Origin: JAQVEM01 sp034660395
Lineage (GTDB): Bacteria > Actinomycetota > Humimicrobiia > Humimicrobiales > Humimicrobiaceae
DNA length: 18,390 bases
Direction of reading: 5' to 3'
NCBI GenBank assembly: GCA_034660395.1
Contig: JAYEJA010000048.1
Coordinates: 1-18,390 of the forward strand
Below the pieces are notes generated by a model that did no database searches, was not told the origin of the DNA, and saw only the letters and a program-made list of their open reading frames with translations. Shown here piece by piece: positions 8,256-16,154 of the stretch (position 1 is its first letter; each line of letters starts with the position of its first letter). Both the position numbers and the translations under genes were made by a program.

Positions 8256-8749
8256 TGATTATAAAAGATAGGGTAATAAAGTATGGCAATAATATTGATA
8301 CGGATGTAATAATACCGGCAAGATATCTTAATACCGCCGATAGAAGGGAACTGGCCTCACATTGCTTTGAGGACCTTGACAAGGATTTCAAGGAAAAGAT
8401 GAAAGAAAAGAAGATAATAGTTGCAGGTAGTAATTTTGGCTGCGGCTCTTCCAGGGAACATGCTCCGCTATCAATAAAGGAAAGCGGTATTAAGGCGGTA
8501 ATTGCCGTGTCATTCGCAAGGATATTTTTCAGAAATGCTATAAATATAGGGCTTCCGGTAATAGCCAGCGAAGAAGCTGCTAAACATATAGAGGATGGAG
8601 ATGAGATAGAGATAGATTTAAGCAGCGGGGTAATCAAGGACAACAGGTCGGATGGTATTTTTAGAATTAACCCCCTCCCTGATTTTATACAAAAAGTAAT
8701 AAAAAGCGGCGGTTATATTAATTATATAAGAGATAGTGTAAATAAATAG
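8255..8749 (+). CDS. leuD: 3-isopropylmalate dehydratase, small subunit
   Basis: This is the swivelling substrate-binding subunit that completes the isomerase with LeuC. The 164 residues match the short LeuD form. NNIDTDVIIPARYL (about 12-25) and the GSNFGCGSSREHAP block (about 58-71) are diagnostic. The loop between them sets substrate range in this family and has the sequence YLNTADRREL. It begins within the leuC stop codon, so stoichiometric expression is expected. A hairpin with a T-run follows about 35 bases after the stop. Confidence 0.95.
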   Translation: MIIKDRVIKYGNNIDTDVIIPARYLNTADRRELASHCFEDLDKDFKEKMKEKKIIVAGSNFGCGSSREHAPLSIKESGIKAVIAVSFARIFFRNAINIGLPVIASEEAAKHIEDGDEIEIDLSSGVIKDNRSDGIFRINPLPDFIQKVIKSGGYINYIRDSVNK

Positions 8750-8781
8750 CCCGCGCTAATTCCTGGAAGCTGTTTTTACTA

Positions 8782-8817
8782 ATGCTGATAACTCCGGCAT
8801 ATATTTTTTTTATTTTT
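8782..8817 (+). terminator. Rho-independent terminator candidate after leuD
   Basis: ATGCTG (8782-8787) pairs with CGGCAT (8795-8800) around a seven-base loop, with one G-U pair. A T-rich tract with eight consecutive T residues follows at once. The stem is short, so termination may be partial. It would separate transcription of ilvB-leuD from cimA. Confidence 0.5.
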
Positions 8818-8921
8818 GAAATGGGGCAATATATTTTACAGGGGTTAAAAAATATTAGAGTGAAAATTAGATAAGTATTAAAATAGTATAAAACTTGATT
8901 AAAACAGAAATGGATGAAAAA

Positions 8922-10520
8922 ATGAGTAGCAGCATGGAGGAAAAAAACAAAATATACATACTGGATACAACCTTAAGGGATGGTTCACAGAGAGCCGATA
9001 TATCATTTTCGGTTAATGACAAGTTACAGTTAATTGAAAGATTTGATGATATCGGGATTGATTATGTGGAGATTGGATTCCCTGCTTCAAACCCGAAGGA
9101 AGTTGAATTATTTAAAAAGCTTAAGTGCAGGAAATTCCATTATTCCAAAATAGTTGCGTTCGGGATGACCAGATATAAGAATGTTAAGGTTGAAGATGAT
9201 AAAAATATGAAACAATTGATGGAGTCAGGTGCAGATGCTATCTGTGTAGTGGGCAAATCATCTTCGCTGCATGTTGAGAAGGTTATAGAAACATCGCTTG
9301 AAAATAACCTGAGCATGATTTTTGATTCCATAGAATATTTAAAGAAGTATTTCCCCGAGGTTATTTTTGATGCGGAGCATTTCTTTGATGGTTTTAAAGA
9401 AAATCCGGAATATGCAATAAAAACGTTAAAGGCGGCTTTAGAGGCCGGTGCTGATTACTTATGTCCCTGTGACACTAATGGAGGCGTGCTTCCGGGAGAA
9501 GTTTCAGAAATAGTAGGCAGAATAAATAAGAGTATCAAAGCTGATATAGGAGCGCATTTTCATAATGACAGCGGCTGTGCGGTTGCAAATACGATAATAG
9601 CAGTGCAAAAAGGGGTAGATATGGTTCATGGAACAATAAACGGCTATGGAGAAAGATGCGGTAATGCGGATTTATGCCAGGTAATCCCAAATCTGGAGGT
9701 AAAACTAAATAAGAAGTGCCTCAAAGAAGACAGCTTAAAGCATCTGACAGGTCTTTCCAGATTTGTGAGTGAAACTGCAAATCAGATAACAAACCCGTCA
9801 CAGCCATTTGTAGGCCGTAATGCTTTTACCCACAAAGGGGGAATGCATGTAAGCGGGGTAAGCAAGCTTTCAAAAACATTTGAGCATATGGATCCGGAAA
9901 TAGTAGGCAATACGAGAAGGATATTGATTTCCGAGCTTTCCGGGAAGAAATCCATAATTTTCAAGGCGAAGGAATTTGGTATTGAGCTGGAAAATGATTT
10001 AAAGAAAGTGAGTGAAATACTGAACAGGGTCCAGAATCTGGAACATAAAGGGTACCAGTTTGAAGCAGCTGATGGAAGTTTTGAACTGCTGGTTAAAGAA
10101 GTTGCCGGAGTAAAGAAGAAATTTTTTAAACTGGAAAGCTTCAGGGTGCTGAACGAAAAAAAAGAAGACGGCAGCATGATGTCCGAAGCGACTGTAAAAG
10201 TTTATATAAAAGGGAAAAGGATAATAGAAACTGCTGAAGGAAATGGTCCTGTCAATGCGCTGGATAAAGCTCTGAGAAAATCGATTGAAGGGTGCTATCC
10301 CGCGCTTTCAAAGATAACTTTAACAGACTTTAAGGTAAGAGTATTAAATGAGAAGAAAGGAACCGGAGCAGTAGTCAGGGTATTAATAGAGTCCTCGGAT
10401 GGAAAGAAGAACTGGGGGACTATAGGAGTATCGGAAAATATAATTGAAGCAAGCTGGCAGGCGCTGGAAGACAGTATAGTTTACGGCCTGATGCATGTTG
10501 AGAAAAACAATAAATCCTGA
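8922..10520 (+). CDS. cimA: Citramalate synthase-type enzyme (CimA family)
   Basis: This DRE-TIM acyltransferase belongs to the (R)-citramalate synthase family, which condenses acetyl-CoA with pyruvate and opens a threonine-independent route to isoleucine. Numbered from this start, the protein has 532 residues: a TIM barrel with LDTTLRDGSQR (about 14-24), the family-typical FDAEHFFDG (about 149-157), metal ligands HFHND (His212, His214), and GERCGNAD (about 243-250). A linker and a LeuA-type regulatory domain (about 400-525) follow. SFSVNDKL near the N terminus and DAEHFFDG separate CimA from LeuA. The start is unclear: TTG 8895, ATG 8910 and ATG 8934 are in frame. ATG 8922 is chosen for a GGATGA four bases upstream. 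The gene probably has its own transcription start, since a terminator-like hairpin precedes it. Homocitrate synthase-like activity is the main alternative. Confidence 0.88.
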   Translation: MSSSMEEKNKIYILDTTLRDGSQRADISFSVNDKLQLIERFDDIGIDYVEIGFPASNPKEVELFKKLKCRKFHYSKIVAFGMTRYKNVKVEDDKNMKQLMESGADAICVVGKSSSLHVEKVIETSLENNLSMIFDSIEYLKKYFPEVIFDAEHFFDGFKENPEYAIKTLKAALEAGADYLCPCDTNGGVLPGEVSEIVGRINKSIKADIGAHFHNDSGCAVANTIIAVQKGVDMVHGTINGYGERCGNADLCQVIPNLEVKLNKKCLKEDSLKHLTGLSRFVSETANQITNPSQPFVGRNAFTHKGGMHVSGVSKLSKTFEHMDPEIVGNTRRILISELSGKKSIIFKAKEFGIELENDLKKVSEILNRVQNLEHKGYQFEAADGSFELLVKEVAGVKKKFFKLESFRVLNEKKEDGSMMSEATVKVYIKGKRIIETAEGNGPVNALDKALRKSIEGCYPALSKITLTDFKVRVLNEKKGTGAVVRVLIESSDGKKNWGTIGVSENIIEASWQALEDSIVYGLMHVEKNNKS

Positions 10521-10558
10521 TTTGCCTTTTATGGTTTACTTTCCTGGTTATTTTTAAT

Positions 10559-10593
10559 CCCGTAATTTCATTGGTAATTCTTCCGGGTTTTTT
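10559..10593 (+). terminator. Weak terminator candidate after cimA
   Basis: CCCG (10559-10562) pairs with CGGG (10584-10587), with an inner AATT/AATT helix across an internal loop, then six T residues. It lies in the space between convergent cimA and trmO and overlaps the trmO stop codon. On the minus strand no T-run follows, so it would act for cimA only. Confidence 0.35.
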
Positions 10594-11005
10594 ATAGCCT
10601 GTTTTTGTCCGGCTCATCTATATACGGCTTTATATCTATTACAGGTGTTCCGTCAAGCATATCAACATTTCTAACCTTAAGAAGGTTGTTATCTATTCTT
10701 AGCAGTTCAACAACCGATAATCCTATATGGTTGGGCCTGTACGGAGACCGGCTTGCAAATACACCTCTTGATGAATTAGAAGATGGGGGAATTGCTGTAA
10801 GCCGGTAATCATTAATACGGTTAAAATAAAAAAGAACAATAATGTATTTGTATCTTTCCAGTCCTTCAAGGCCTTTTATGTATGGTTTGTAAATTTTAAT
10901 GGTTCCTTCTGCTCCGCCGGAATATCCGGGCTGGCGCGGTGACTGTTCTTTATGCTTAAAGGGTGTTTCTATTTCTCCTATGGGTTTTATAGTATATTCT
11001 TCCAT
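10592..11005 (-). CDS. trmO: TrmO/YaeB-family (UPF0066) SAM-dependent methyltransferase
   Basis: TrmO methylates N6 of threonylcarbamoyladenosine at tRNA position 37, using S-adenosylmethionine. The 137 residues are the short, single-domain form seen in archaea and many anaerobes; the E. coli protein has an extra C-terminal domain. Diagnostic blocks are SPRQPG (22-27), RGVFASRSPYRPN (80-92) and DMLDGTPVIDIKPY (115-128). It starts one base after the ATPase stop codon (TGA, T, ATG), so it is the last gene of the transporter operon and probably translated by coupling, since no good ribosome-binding site is seen. In other anaerobes members of this family sit beside metal or molybdopterin genes, so a role other than tRNA modification is possible. 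The family is secure; the tRNA substrate is inferred. Confidence 0.88.
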   Translation of the reverse strand: MEEYTIKPIGEIETPFKHKEQSPRQPGYSGGAEGTIKIYKPYIKGLEGLERYKYIIVLFYFNRINDYRLTAIPPSSNSSRGVFASRSPYRPNHIGLSVVELLRIDNNLLKVRNVDMLDGTPVIDIKPYIDEPDKNRL

Positions 11006-11006
11006 A

Positions 11007-12587
11007 TCATTTTAATCTTTCTTCTGTGATAATACCATTTTTAAGTTTTAAAATCCTGTCGCTTACTTTCCTTGCTACCCCGAGATCATGGGTTATAAAA
11101 AGCATTCCCAGGCCTCTTTCTTCCTGAATACGGTTTAGCAGTTTTAGTATTTTTGCCTGGATGCTTGCATCAAGTGATGATGTGGGTTCGTCGGCAATAA
11201 GAAGTTTGGGGGAAAGAATAAGGGCTCTTGCGATAACAACTCTCTGGAGCTCGCCGCCGCTGAGGTGATGTGGATAAAGGTGAAGAAAATTCGAGTCCGT
11301 CGGGAGCTCCACTTCTGACAGTACCTCTTTTGCTTTTTCTATAATTTCTGGTTTATCTTTTTCTCTGTGTATCAGCATCGGCTCCATGACTGCGTCAATA
11401 ACATTTAAACGGTGGGAAACTGCAGATTCAACCTCCTGAAAAATCATCTGTACTTTTTTATAAAAACCGGCGTCCCATTTTTCTATCTTATTGTTTTCAA
11501 GATATATATATCCGATGTCGGGTTTTAAAAGTCCCATAATTATTTTGGCGAGGGTGGTCTTACCTGAACCGCTTTTCCCCAGAAGGGTGACCGTTTCACC
11601 TTCATAAACACTTAAATATACAGACTTTAAGACTTCTAAATTCCTGTAGCTTTTGGATATATTTTCTATGTTTAATAAAGGAATAATCCCTCCGCGGTGG
11701 CAGGCAAGCATCGTATCGCCATATTTTTTAAGAGGGGGCCTGTATACTTTGCATATATTAATGGACTGTGTACATCTTGGCCAGAAGGGGCATCCCGTAT
11801 CAACAAATTCAGAGCTTCCCCTTATGCCCTGCAGGTCTTTCGTCCTATCAGGAGAAGGATATGACCTGATAAGGCCCCTGGTGTACGGATGACGCGGATT
11901 CGAAAATATCTTTTTTGTGGGACCTGATTCTACAATACTTCCTCCATAGAGAACCATGGTTTTTTCGGACATTCTCTTTACGGTGTCAAGGTCGTGTGTC
12001 AGGAGAATAACCGTCTTTTTGGAACTTAGTTTTTTTATAACTTCGGTAAGGATGTTTTTGGTTTCAGAGTCAAGTGATGAAGTTGGCTCGTCAAGTATAA
12101 CCAGTTCGGGCTCAGATATATAGGCCATGGCTATAAGGGCCTTTTGCTTCTCACCCATGCTTAGCTGGCAGGGGTAAGCATCAGCTCTATCGGAAGGAAA
12201 GCCGACCCTTTCAAGCATGTTTTTAATTTTTGAGTTATCGTTTTTACCGTTTAAAATCTCGCTTATCTGTTTATATACGCTGACGGTAGGGTTGAGTATA
12301 TTATCTATGTTCTGGAAGACCATGGAAATTTTTTTCCATCTGATTCGCGACAGTTCCTTACGGGTAGCACTGCATATATTTGTTCCATTAAATAAGATGT
12401 TTCCAGATATGCGTTTAATGTCATGCTCCTCAGAGAGGAGACCCATTATGCTCAGGGCAAGAGTTGTCTTGCCGGTTCCCGATTCACCTACTATGGCTGT
12501 AATATCGCCTTTTTTTATTTCAAAGTTTAAGTTTCTCAGTACTTTTTTGCTGCCGTACGATGCATTTAAGTTTTTTATTTTAAGCAT
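11007..12587 (-). CDS. Peptide/nickel-type ABC transporter, two ATPase domains fused (DppD-DppF like)
   Basis: One polypeptide of 526 residues carries both nucleotide-binding domains that are normally two proteins. Domain 1 has Walker A GESGTGKT (34-41), Q-loop Gln92, Walker B ending in Asp166-Glu167 and H-loop His198. Its signature reads LSMGE (142-146) instead of LSGGx. The oligopeptide-transporter extension follows (about 231-296), with NPRHPYT and cysteines 266, 272, 279 and 296. Those cysteines match the region reported to hold an iron-sulphur cluster in related dipeptide transporters. Domain 2 has Walker A GKSGSGKT (337-344), a normal LSGGELQ (442-448), Walker B Asp466-Glu467 and His500. 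It powers import by the two permeases encoded upstream. The start overlaps the permease gene by eight bases and has a GAGG site seven bases away. Confidence 0.94.
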   Translation of the reverse strand: MLKIKNLNASYGSKKVLRNLNFEIKKGDITAIVGESGTGKTTLALSIMGLLSEEHDIKRISGNILFNGTNICSATRKELSRIRWKKISMVFQNIDNILNPTVSVYKQISEILNGKNDNSKIKNMLERVGFPSDRADAYPCQLSMGEKQKALIAMAYISEPELVILDEPTSSLDSETKNILTEVIKKLSSKKTVILLTHDLDTVKRMSEKTMVLYGGSIVESGPTKKIFSNPRHPYTRGLIRSYPSPDRTKDLQGIRGSSEFVDTGCPFWPRCTQSINICKVYRPPLKKYGDTMLACHRGGIIPLLNIENISKSYRNLEVLKSVYLSVYEGETVTLLGKSGSGKTTLAKIIMGLLKPDIGYIYLENNKIEKWDAGFYKKVQMIFQEVESAVSHRLNVIDAVMEPMLIHREKDKPEIIEKAKEVLSEVELPTDSNFLHLYPHHLSGGELQRVVIARALILSPKLLIADEPTSSLDASIQAKILKLLNRIQEERGLGMLFITHDLGVARKVSDRILKLKNGIITEERLK

Positions 12588-13413
12588 CTTTTAACCTCGG
12601 GTCTATCACTTTTTCTATTAAATTGCTGAGCAATGTAAAAGAAACAAGAACCAGGGAAAGCATTATACCTGAAGGAAGAAGCCACCACAACCATACCGGT
12701 AGATAATAAAATTCCAGGGCATTGTGCATAATCGTGCCGAGACTGATTGACGAAAGACTTGATATCCCTATGAATGCCATGCCTGCTTCAAGAAAAACAG
12801 CCGAACGGGCATTTTGTAAAAATGAGGCCATTATTATATTGCCAAGGTCTGGTATTATATGCCTTTTAAGTAGGTAGGCCTTTCCTGCACCGAATGTTCT
12901 TGCTGAATATATGTGTATTTTTTGCTTTATGGCAAGAGTCTCGCCCCTTATGATCCTTGCGCCGACCTGCCAGCGGAAGAGGGCTATAAGTATTACGAGG
13001 CTTATAATGTCCGGCTTTATAAAGGCGGAAATAAGAATAAGTATTATAATAGAGGGTATTACAAGCATGGCGTCAATAATTCTCATTATAACCTCATCAA
13101 CCAGTCCGCCGGTAAATCCGGCAATAACCCCTATAATAACGCTTAATAATGTCGCAAGTAAACCTGCACTTATTGCCACAAAAACGGAAGTCCTCAGGCC
13201 GTAAATAAGTCTTGAAAGTATATCCTGCCCCAGGTCATTTGTACCCAGGATACTGGTAATGGATGGCCTGGAGAGTATAATTTTGCTGAAAGCTTCAGGG
13301 TCTTTTATAAAAAATGGAGCTGTTGCAGAAATTAAAAGAATCATTATGAAAATGATAAGCCCGGCCCTGGCACTTTTATCCTTTTTTAAGTTTTTTCTTA
13401 TACTAATATGCAT
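12580..13413 (-). CDS. ABC transporter permease, DppC/NikC type
   Basis: This is an inner-membrane channel subunit of a peptide/nickel-family importer. The 277 residues include a first membrane helix (about 17-35), the family motif LGTNDLGQDILSRLIYG (56-72), further helices near 76-100, 113-133 and 136-150, and the EAA coupling loop ARTFGAGKAYLLKRHIIP (about 171-188), which docks on the ATPases. Two last helices follow (about 195-220 and 240-265), and the protein ends in the usual DPRL tail. A GAGG site lies seven bases before the ATG. It overlaps the upstream permease by eleven bases and the ATPase gene by eight, so the three are translationally coupled. Confidence 0.94.
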   Translation of the reverse strand: MHISIRKNLKKDKSARAGLIIFIMILLISATAPFFIKDPEAFSKIILSRPSITSILGTNDLGQDILSRLIYGLRTSVFVAISAGLLATLLSVIIGVIAGFTGGLVDEVIMRIIDAMLVIPSIIILILISAFIKPDIISLVILIALFRWQVGARIIRGETLAIKQKIHIYSARTFGAGKAYLLKRHIIPDLGNIIMASFLQNARSAVFLEAGMAFIGISSLSSISLGTIMHNALEFYYLPVWLWWLLPSGIMLSLVLVSFTLLSNLIEKVIDPRLKDA

Positions 13414-14371
13414 AATTTATCCTCGGGTCTAACCTTACATAGAATATGTCTATTAGAAAATTAATAATTAAAACAAGCAGCGTAACAATAAGAAGGCTGC
13501 CCTGAAGAACGGGGTAATCCCTGTTTAATATGGAGTTATAAATAAGACTGCCCATGCCCGGATATGAAAAAACTATCTCTATAAAAAGTGCGCCGGTAAT
13601 AAGACGTGTGCCAAGGTGGACGCCGGCCTGGGTGGCTACCGGTATAAGGGAATTTTTACCTGCGTGCATGTATCTTATCCTTTTGTCTGAAAGTCCTTTT
13701 GCACTGGCAAGCAGCACGAAGGGTTCCCTTATATTTGATATCATTGAGCTTCTGGTAAGAAGATAACTGGTTGGAATGAAAACAATAACCAGACTTACAA
13801 GCGGCAGTATCAGGTGTCTTAAAAAATCAAGGGAAAGCCGGAGGCCCGAGAGCCCTGAGTATGCTTCCCTTGCACCCTGGAAGGGAAGAATTCCCAGAGT
13901 TACTCCGAAGATTATCAAAAATACCACGCCTACAAAGAAACCCGGAAAACTGGAAGAAAAAATAACAGTGGATAAAATAAACCTGTCAATTTTTTTACCC
14001 CTCCTCCATCCGGATTCAATTCCAAGGATTATACCTGAAATGCCGGCGATAAACATGGATAGGCCCATAAGCAGCAGGGAATAGGGAATACGGGATATAA
14101 GGATATCAATAACAGGTTTTTTATGGTAATAGGAATATCCAAGATTGCCTTTAAAAATAGATATTATATATATAAAATACTGGGTTAAAACTGGCTTATC
14201 CAGGCCGTAGGCTTCATTTATATAATCTTTTGCCCCGTCCGATAAGTTGAGCAGTACTTCGTCGCCGTAAATGACGCTTAAGGGGTCTCCGGGGAGAAGC
14301 CGCGGAACTGCGAAGTTTAAAGTTATGATTAGTAAAAAAGCTATTATATAGCTAAGCCATCTCTTTTTCAT
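13403..14371 (-). CDS. ABC transporter permease, DppB/NikB type
   Basis: This is the partner channel subunit of 322 residues, the usual length. It shows the N-terminal helix (about 8-27) followed by the family hallmark LLPGDP (25-30), and an extracytoplasmic stretch with YGLDKP. Helices lie near 95-117, 131-158 and 188-206. The EAA loop (about 218-244) reads LASAKGLSDKRIRYMHAGKN, then SYPGMGSLIYN (269-279), and a last helix near 291-311. It ends in LDPRINYAY, matching the DPR ending of the DppC-type partner. It begins 15 bases after the binding-protein stop and overlaps the next gene by eleven bases. Confidence 0.94.
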   Translation of the reverse strand: MKKRWLSYIIAFLLIITLNFAVPRLLPGDPLSVIYGDEVLLNLSDGAKDYINEAYGLDKPVLTQYFIYIISIFKGNLGYSYYHKKPVIDILISRIPYSLLLMGLSMFIAGISGIILGIESGWRRGKKIDRFILSTVIFSSSFPGFFVGVVFLIIFGVTLGILPFQGAREAYSGLSGLRLSLDFLRHLILPLVSLVIVFIPTSYLLTRSSMISNIREPFVLLASAKGLSDKRIRYMHAGKNSLIPVATQAGVHLGTRLITGALFIEIVFSYPGMGSLIYNSILNRDYPVLQGSLLIVTLLVLIINFLIDIFYVRLDPRINYAY

Positions 14372-14386
14372 GCCTGTTATTTTATA

Positions 14387-15955
14387 TTACATATTAATAA
14401 ATGTAATTTTATTTAAAGGTATCGGTATGCCTATGGCGATGCCTCCCTCAGTAAAAAAGATGTCGGCCTTTTCATTATGAGCCCAGTACCACTGCGGGTA
14501 ATAAAGGGTTATGGAAGGAAGTTCCTCCGCATATATTTCCTGTATTTCGTAAATCATCTGAATTCTTGTACCCATATTCATTTCACCGACCTGAATGTTT
14601 AAAAGCTCTAAAAGTCTGTCATTTTTAAAATAACGGACGCTGTTGAAACCTTCACCAATTATTACTCTGTTTAATGACTCGGGGTCTCCTCCAAGCCCTC
14701 CGTGCCCGCTTATGGCAATGTCAAAATCCCAGTTTTCTATTTTACTGTCCAGGGTTTTGGACTCGTAGCTTACCAGGTCTATCTTTATTCCTGTATCCTC
14801 TAAATTTTTCTTAACTATCTGTGCGTCCCTCTCAAAATCACCCTCACTTACTGCAAGCTCAAGTTCCAGTATATTGCCGTCTTTATAATAATAACCATCT
14901 TTTCCAATTGAAAATCCAATATCCTCTAAAATTCCCCTTGCTTTTTCAACATTGTATTCGTACTGAGGGGTGTTTTTGTTATACCAGATGCCGTTGGCAG
15001 GGGGCAGGAGTCCAGCGCTGCCCTTAACTGCAAAACCCCTCTGTGATATTTCTACAATCTGGTCATAGTTTATAGCGTAAGCAAGAGCCTGCCTGAAGGA
15101 TTTTTTTTCAATAAGTCCATTGTTATTATGGTTAAGTATAAGTTTTGCTGCCCATATGGGAGGTTCCTTTTTTATTTCAAATTCACTTTCTTCAAGTTCT
15201 GATGCTACATCGGGGGGTATCTGGCCTGCATCTATTTCACCTGACTTAATCATTGCAGGCATGGATTGTTCGGATGAACGGACAAATGCAATACCGCCTG
15301 TATTTACATCTCCCAGATAATAGTTATTATTTGCTTCGTAAAGGTAGGAGCCTTCCTGGCTGTTGTAATCTTTTAAAATATATGGGCCTGTGCCGGTAAG
15401 GGCGTCATTTTTGTTATATGAGAGGGGGTCCTGTATATCTTCCCATATATGTCTGGGGAGAATGGGGAGTGTTCCTGCAATGTTATTAAGAAATGGAGCG
15501 TACTTATCTGTTAAATTAATTTGAACAGTATAATCATCTATAACTTCTGTAGATTTTATTACATCTGAGTTTACCCATACCCAGGGATATTCTTTTATAT
15601 AGTTAAAAGTAAAGGCGGCATCTGAGGCAGTGAACTGTTCTCCATCATGCCAGAGAACATCTTTTCTTAAGTTAAATGTAAAGCTTATTTTTTCCTTATC
15701 ATAAGACCAGCTTTCGGCAAGCATTGGTATGATATTTCCCTGTTCGTCTTTCCAGACCAGGGTATCGAAAATTAAGCTCATCCTGATATAGCCGGGCCCC
15801 CGGGAATACATTCCATAAGGAGAAGGGAAACCCCAGTCTCCGGTTGTATCGCCAATTTTTATCAAATCATCTGAATTGGTATTAACATTAGGGGAGCATG
15901 ATAGGGAAAATAACAGAAGTGATAAAAGTACCGGGATGAGGAGCATTTTTTTCAT
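14387..15955 (-). CDS. Substrate-binding lipoprotein, family 5 (peptide/nickel type)
   Basis: This is the extracytoplasmic receptor of the importer, 522 residues. A lipoprotein signal runs over residues 1-20: basic MKK, a leucine-rich core, and the lipobox SLSC with Cys20 as lipidation site. The mature part has the SBP family 5 features: LAESW followed by LRKDVLWHDG, FTASDAAFTFNYI, TGTGPYILKDY and the LTDKYAPFL block. A distinctive ISGHGGLGGDPE segment lies in the C-terminal half. An AGGA site six bases before ATG supports the start. It is the first gene of the operon, under a strong-looking promoter with a tandem repeat. The ligand cannot be read from sequence; oligopeptides, nickel chelates and other small solutes are all handled by this family. 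Confidence 0.92.
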   Translation of the reverse strand: MKKMLLIPVLLSLLLFSLSCSPNVNTNSDDLIKIGDTTGDWGFPSPYGMYSRGPGYIRMSLIFDTLVWKDEQGNIIPMLAESWSYDKEKISFTFNLRKDVLWHDGEQFTASDAAFTFNYIKEYPWVWVNSDVIKSTEVIDDYTVQINLTDKYAPFLNNIAGTLPILPRHIWEDIQDPLSYNKNDALTGTGPYILKDYNSQEGSYLYEANNNYYLGDVNTGGIAFVRSSEQSMPAMIKSGEIDAGQIPPDVASELEESEFEIKKEPPIWAAKLILNHNNNGLIEKKSFRQALAYAINYDQIVEISQRGFAVKGSAGLLPPANGIWYNKNTPQYEYNVEKARGILEDIGFSIGKDGYYYKDGNILELELAVSEGDFERDAQIVKKNLEDTGIKIDLVSYESKTLDSKIENWDFDIAISGHGGLGGDPESLNRVIIGEGFNSVRYFKNDRLLELLNIQVGEMNMGTRIQMIYEIQEIYAEELPSITLYYPQWYWAHNEKADIFFTEGGIAIGIPIPLNKITFINM

Positions 15956-16003
15956 TTGTTGTCCTTTCTATCTAAAGACGGTTGATATAATTATTGAAAA
16001 TTA

Positions 16004-16032
16004 ATTATATAGTAGTAGTAACACTTTTACAA
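16004..16032 (-). promoter_or_regulatory. Sigma-70-type promoter of the ABC transporter operon
   Basis: Read on the minus strand, TTGTAA (16032-16027) is followed by 17 bases and TATAAT (16009-16004). The -10 is a perfect match to consensus and the spacer is optimal. Transcription would start near 15997 and give a leader of about 40 bases before the binding-protein ATG. Confidence 0.7.
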
Positions 16033-16049
16033 TATTTAGTAGCACTTTT
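16016..16049. promoter_or_regulatory. Tandem 13-bp repeats over the transporter promoter (putative operator)
   Basis: TAGTAACACTTTT (16016-16028) and TAGTAGCACTTTT (16037-16049) match at 12 of 13 positions and start 21 bases apart, two helical turns. The first covers the spacer and touches the -35; the second lies just upstream of the -35. This suits a regulator binding the same face of the helix twice. Confidence 0.5.
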
Positions 16050-16118
16050 TAATTATTTTTTGTCAGGTTTAATAACATATAATTTTGAGTACTATGTAAA
16101 AAATATCTACTTATATGA

Positions 16119-16146
16119 TTGACAAATATAATTTACATATTAAAAT
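16119..16146 (+). promoter_or_regulatory. Promoter of the toxin-antitoxin module
   Basis: TTGACA (16119-16124, perfect) is followed by 16 bases and TAAAAT (16141-16146, one mismatch). The TTG at 16119 also opens an in-frame extension of the antitoxin, which I reject because it is the -35 element. Transcription would begin near 16153, almost at ATG 16155, suggesting a leaderless or nearly leaderless message. Confidence 0.5.
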
Positions 16147-16154
16147 TAAGGCAA

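Noticed and set aside
16119..16154. Twelve-codon N-terminal extension of the antitoxin from TTG 16119
   Set aside because: The TTG is part of a perfect TTGACA -35 element with a matching -10, and XRE proteins normally start near residue 13 of this frame.
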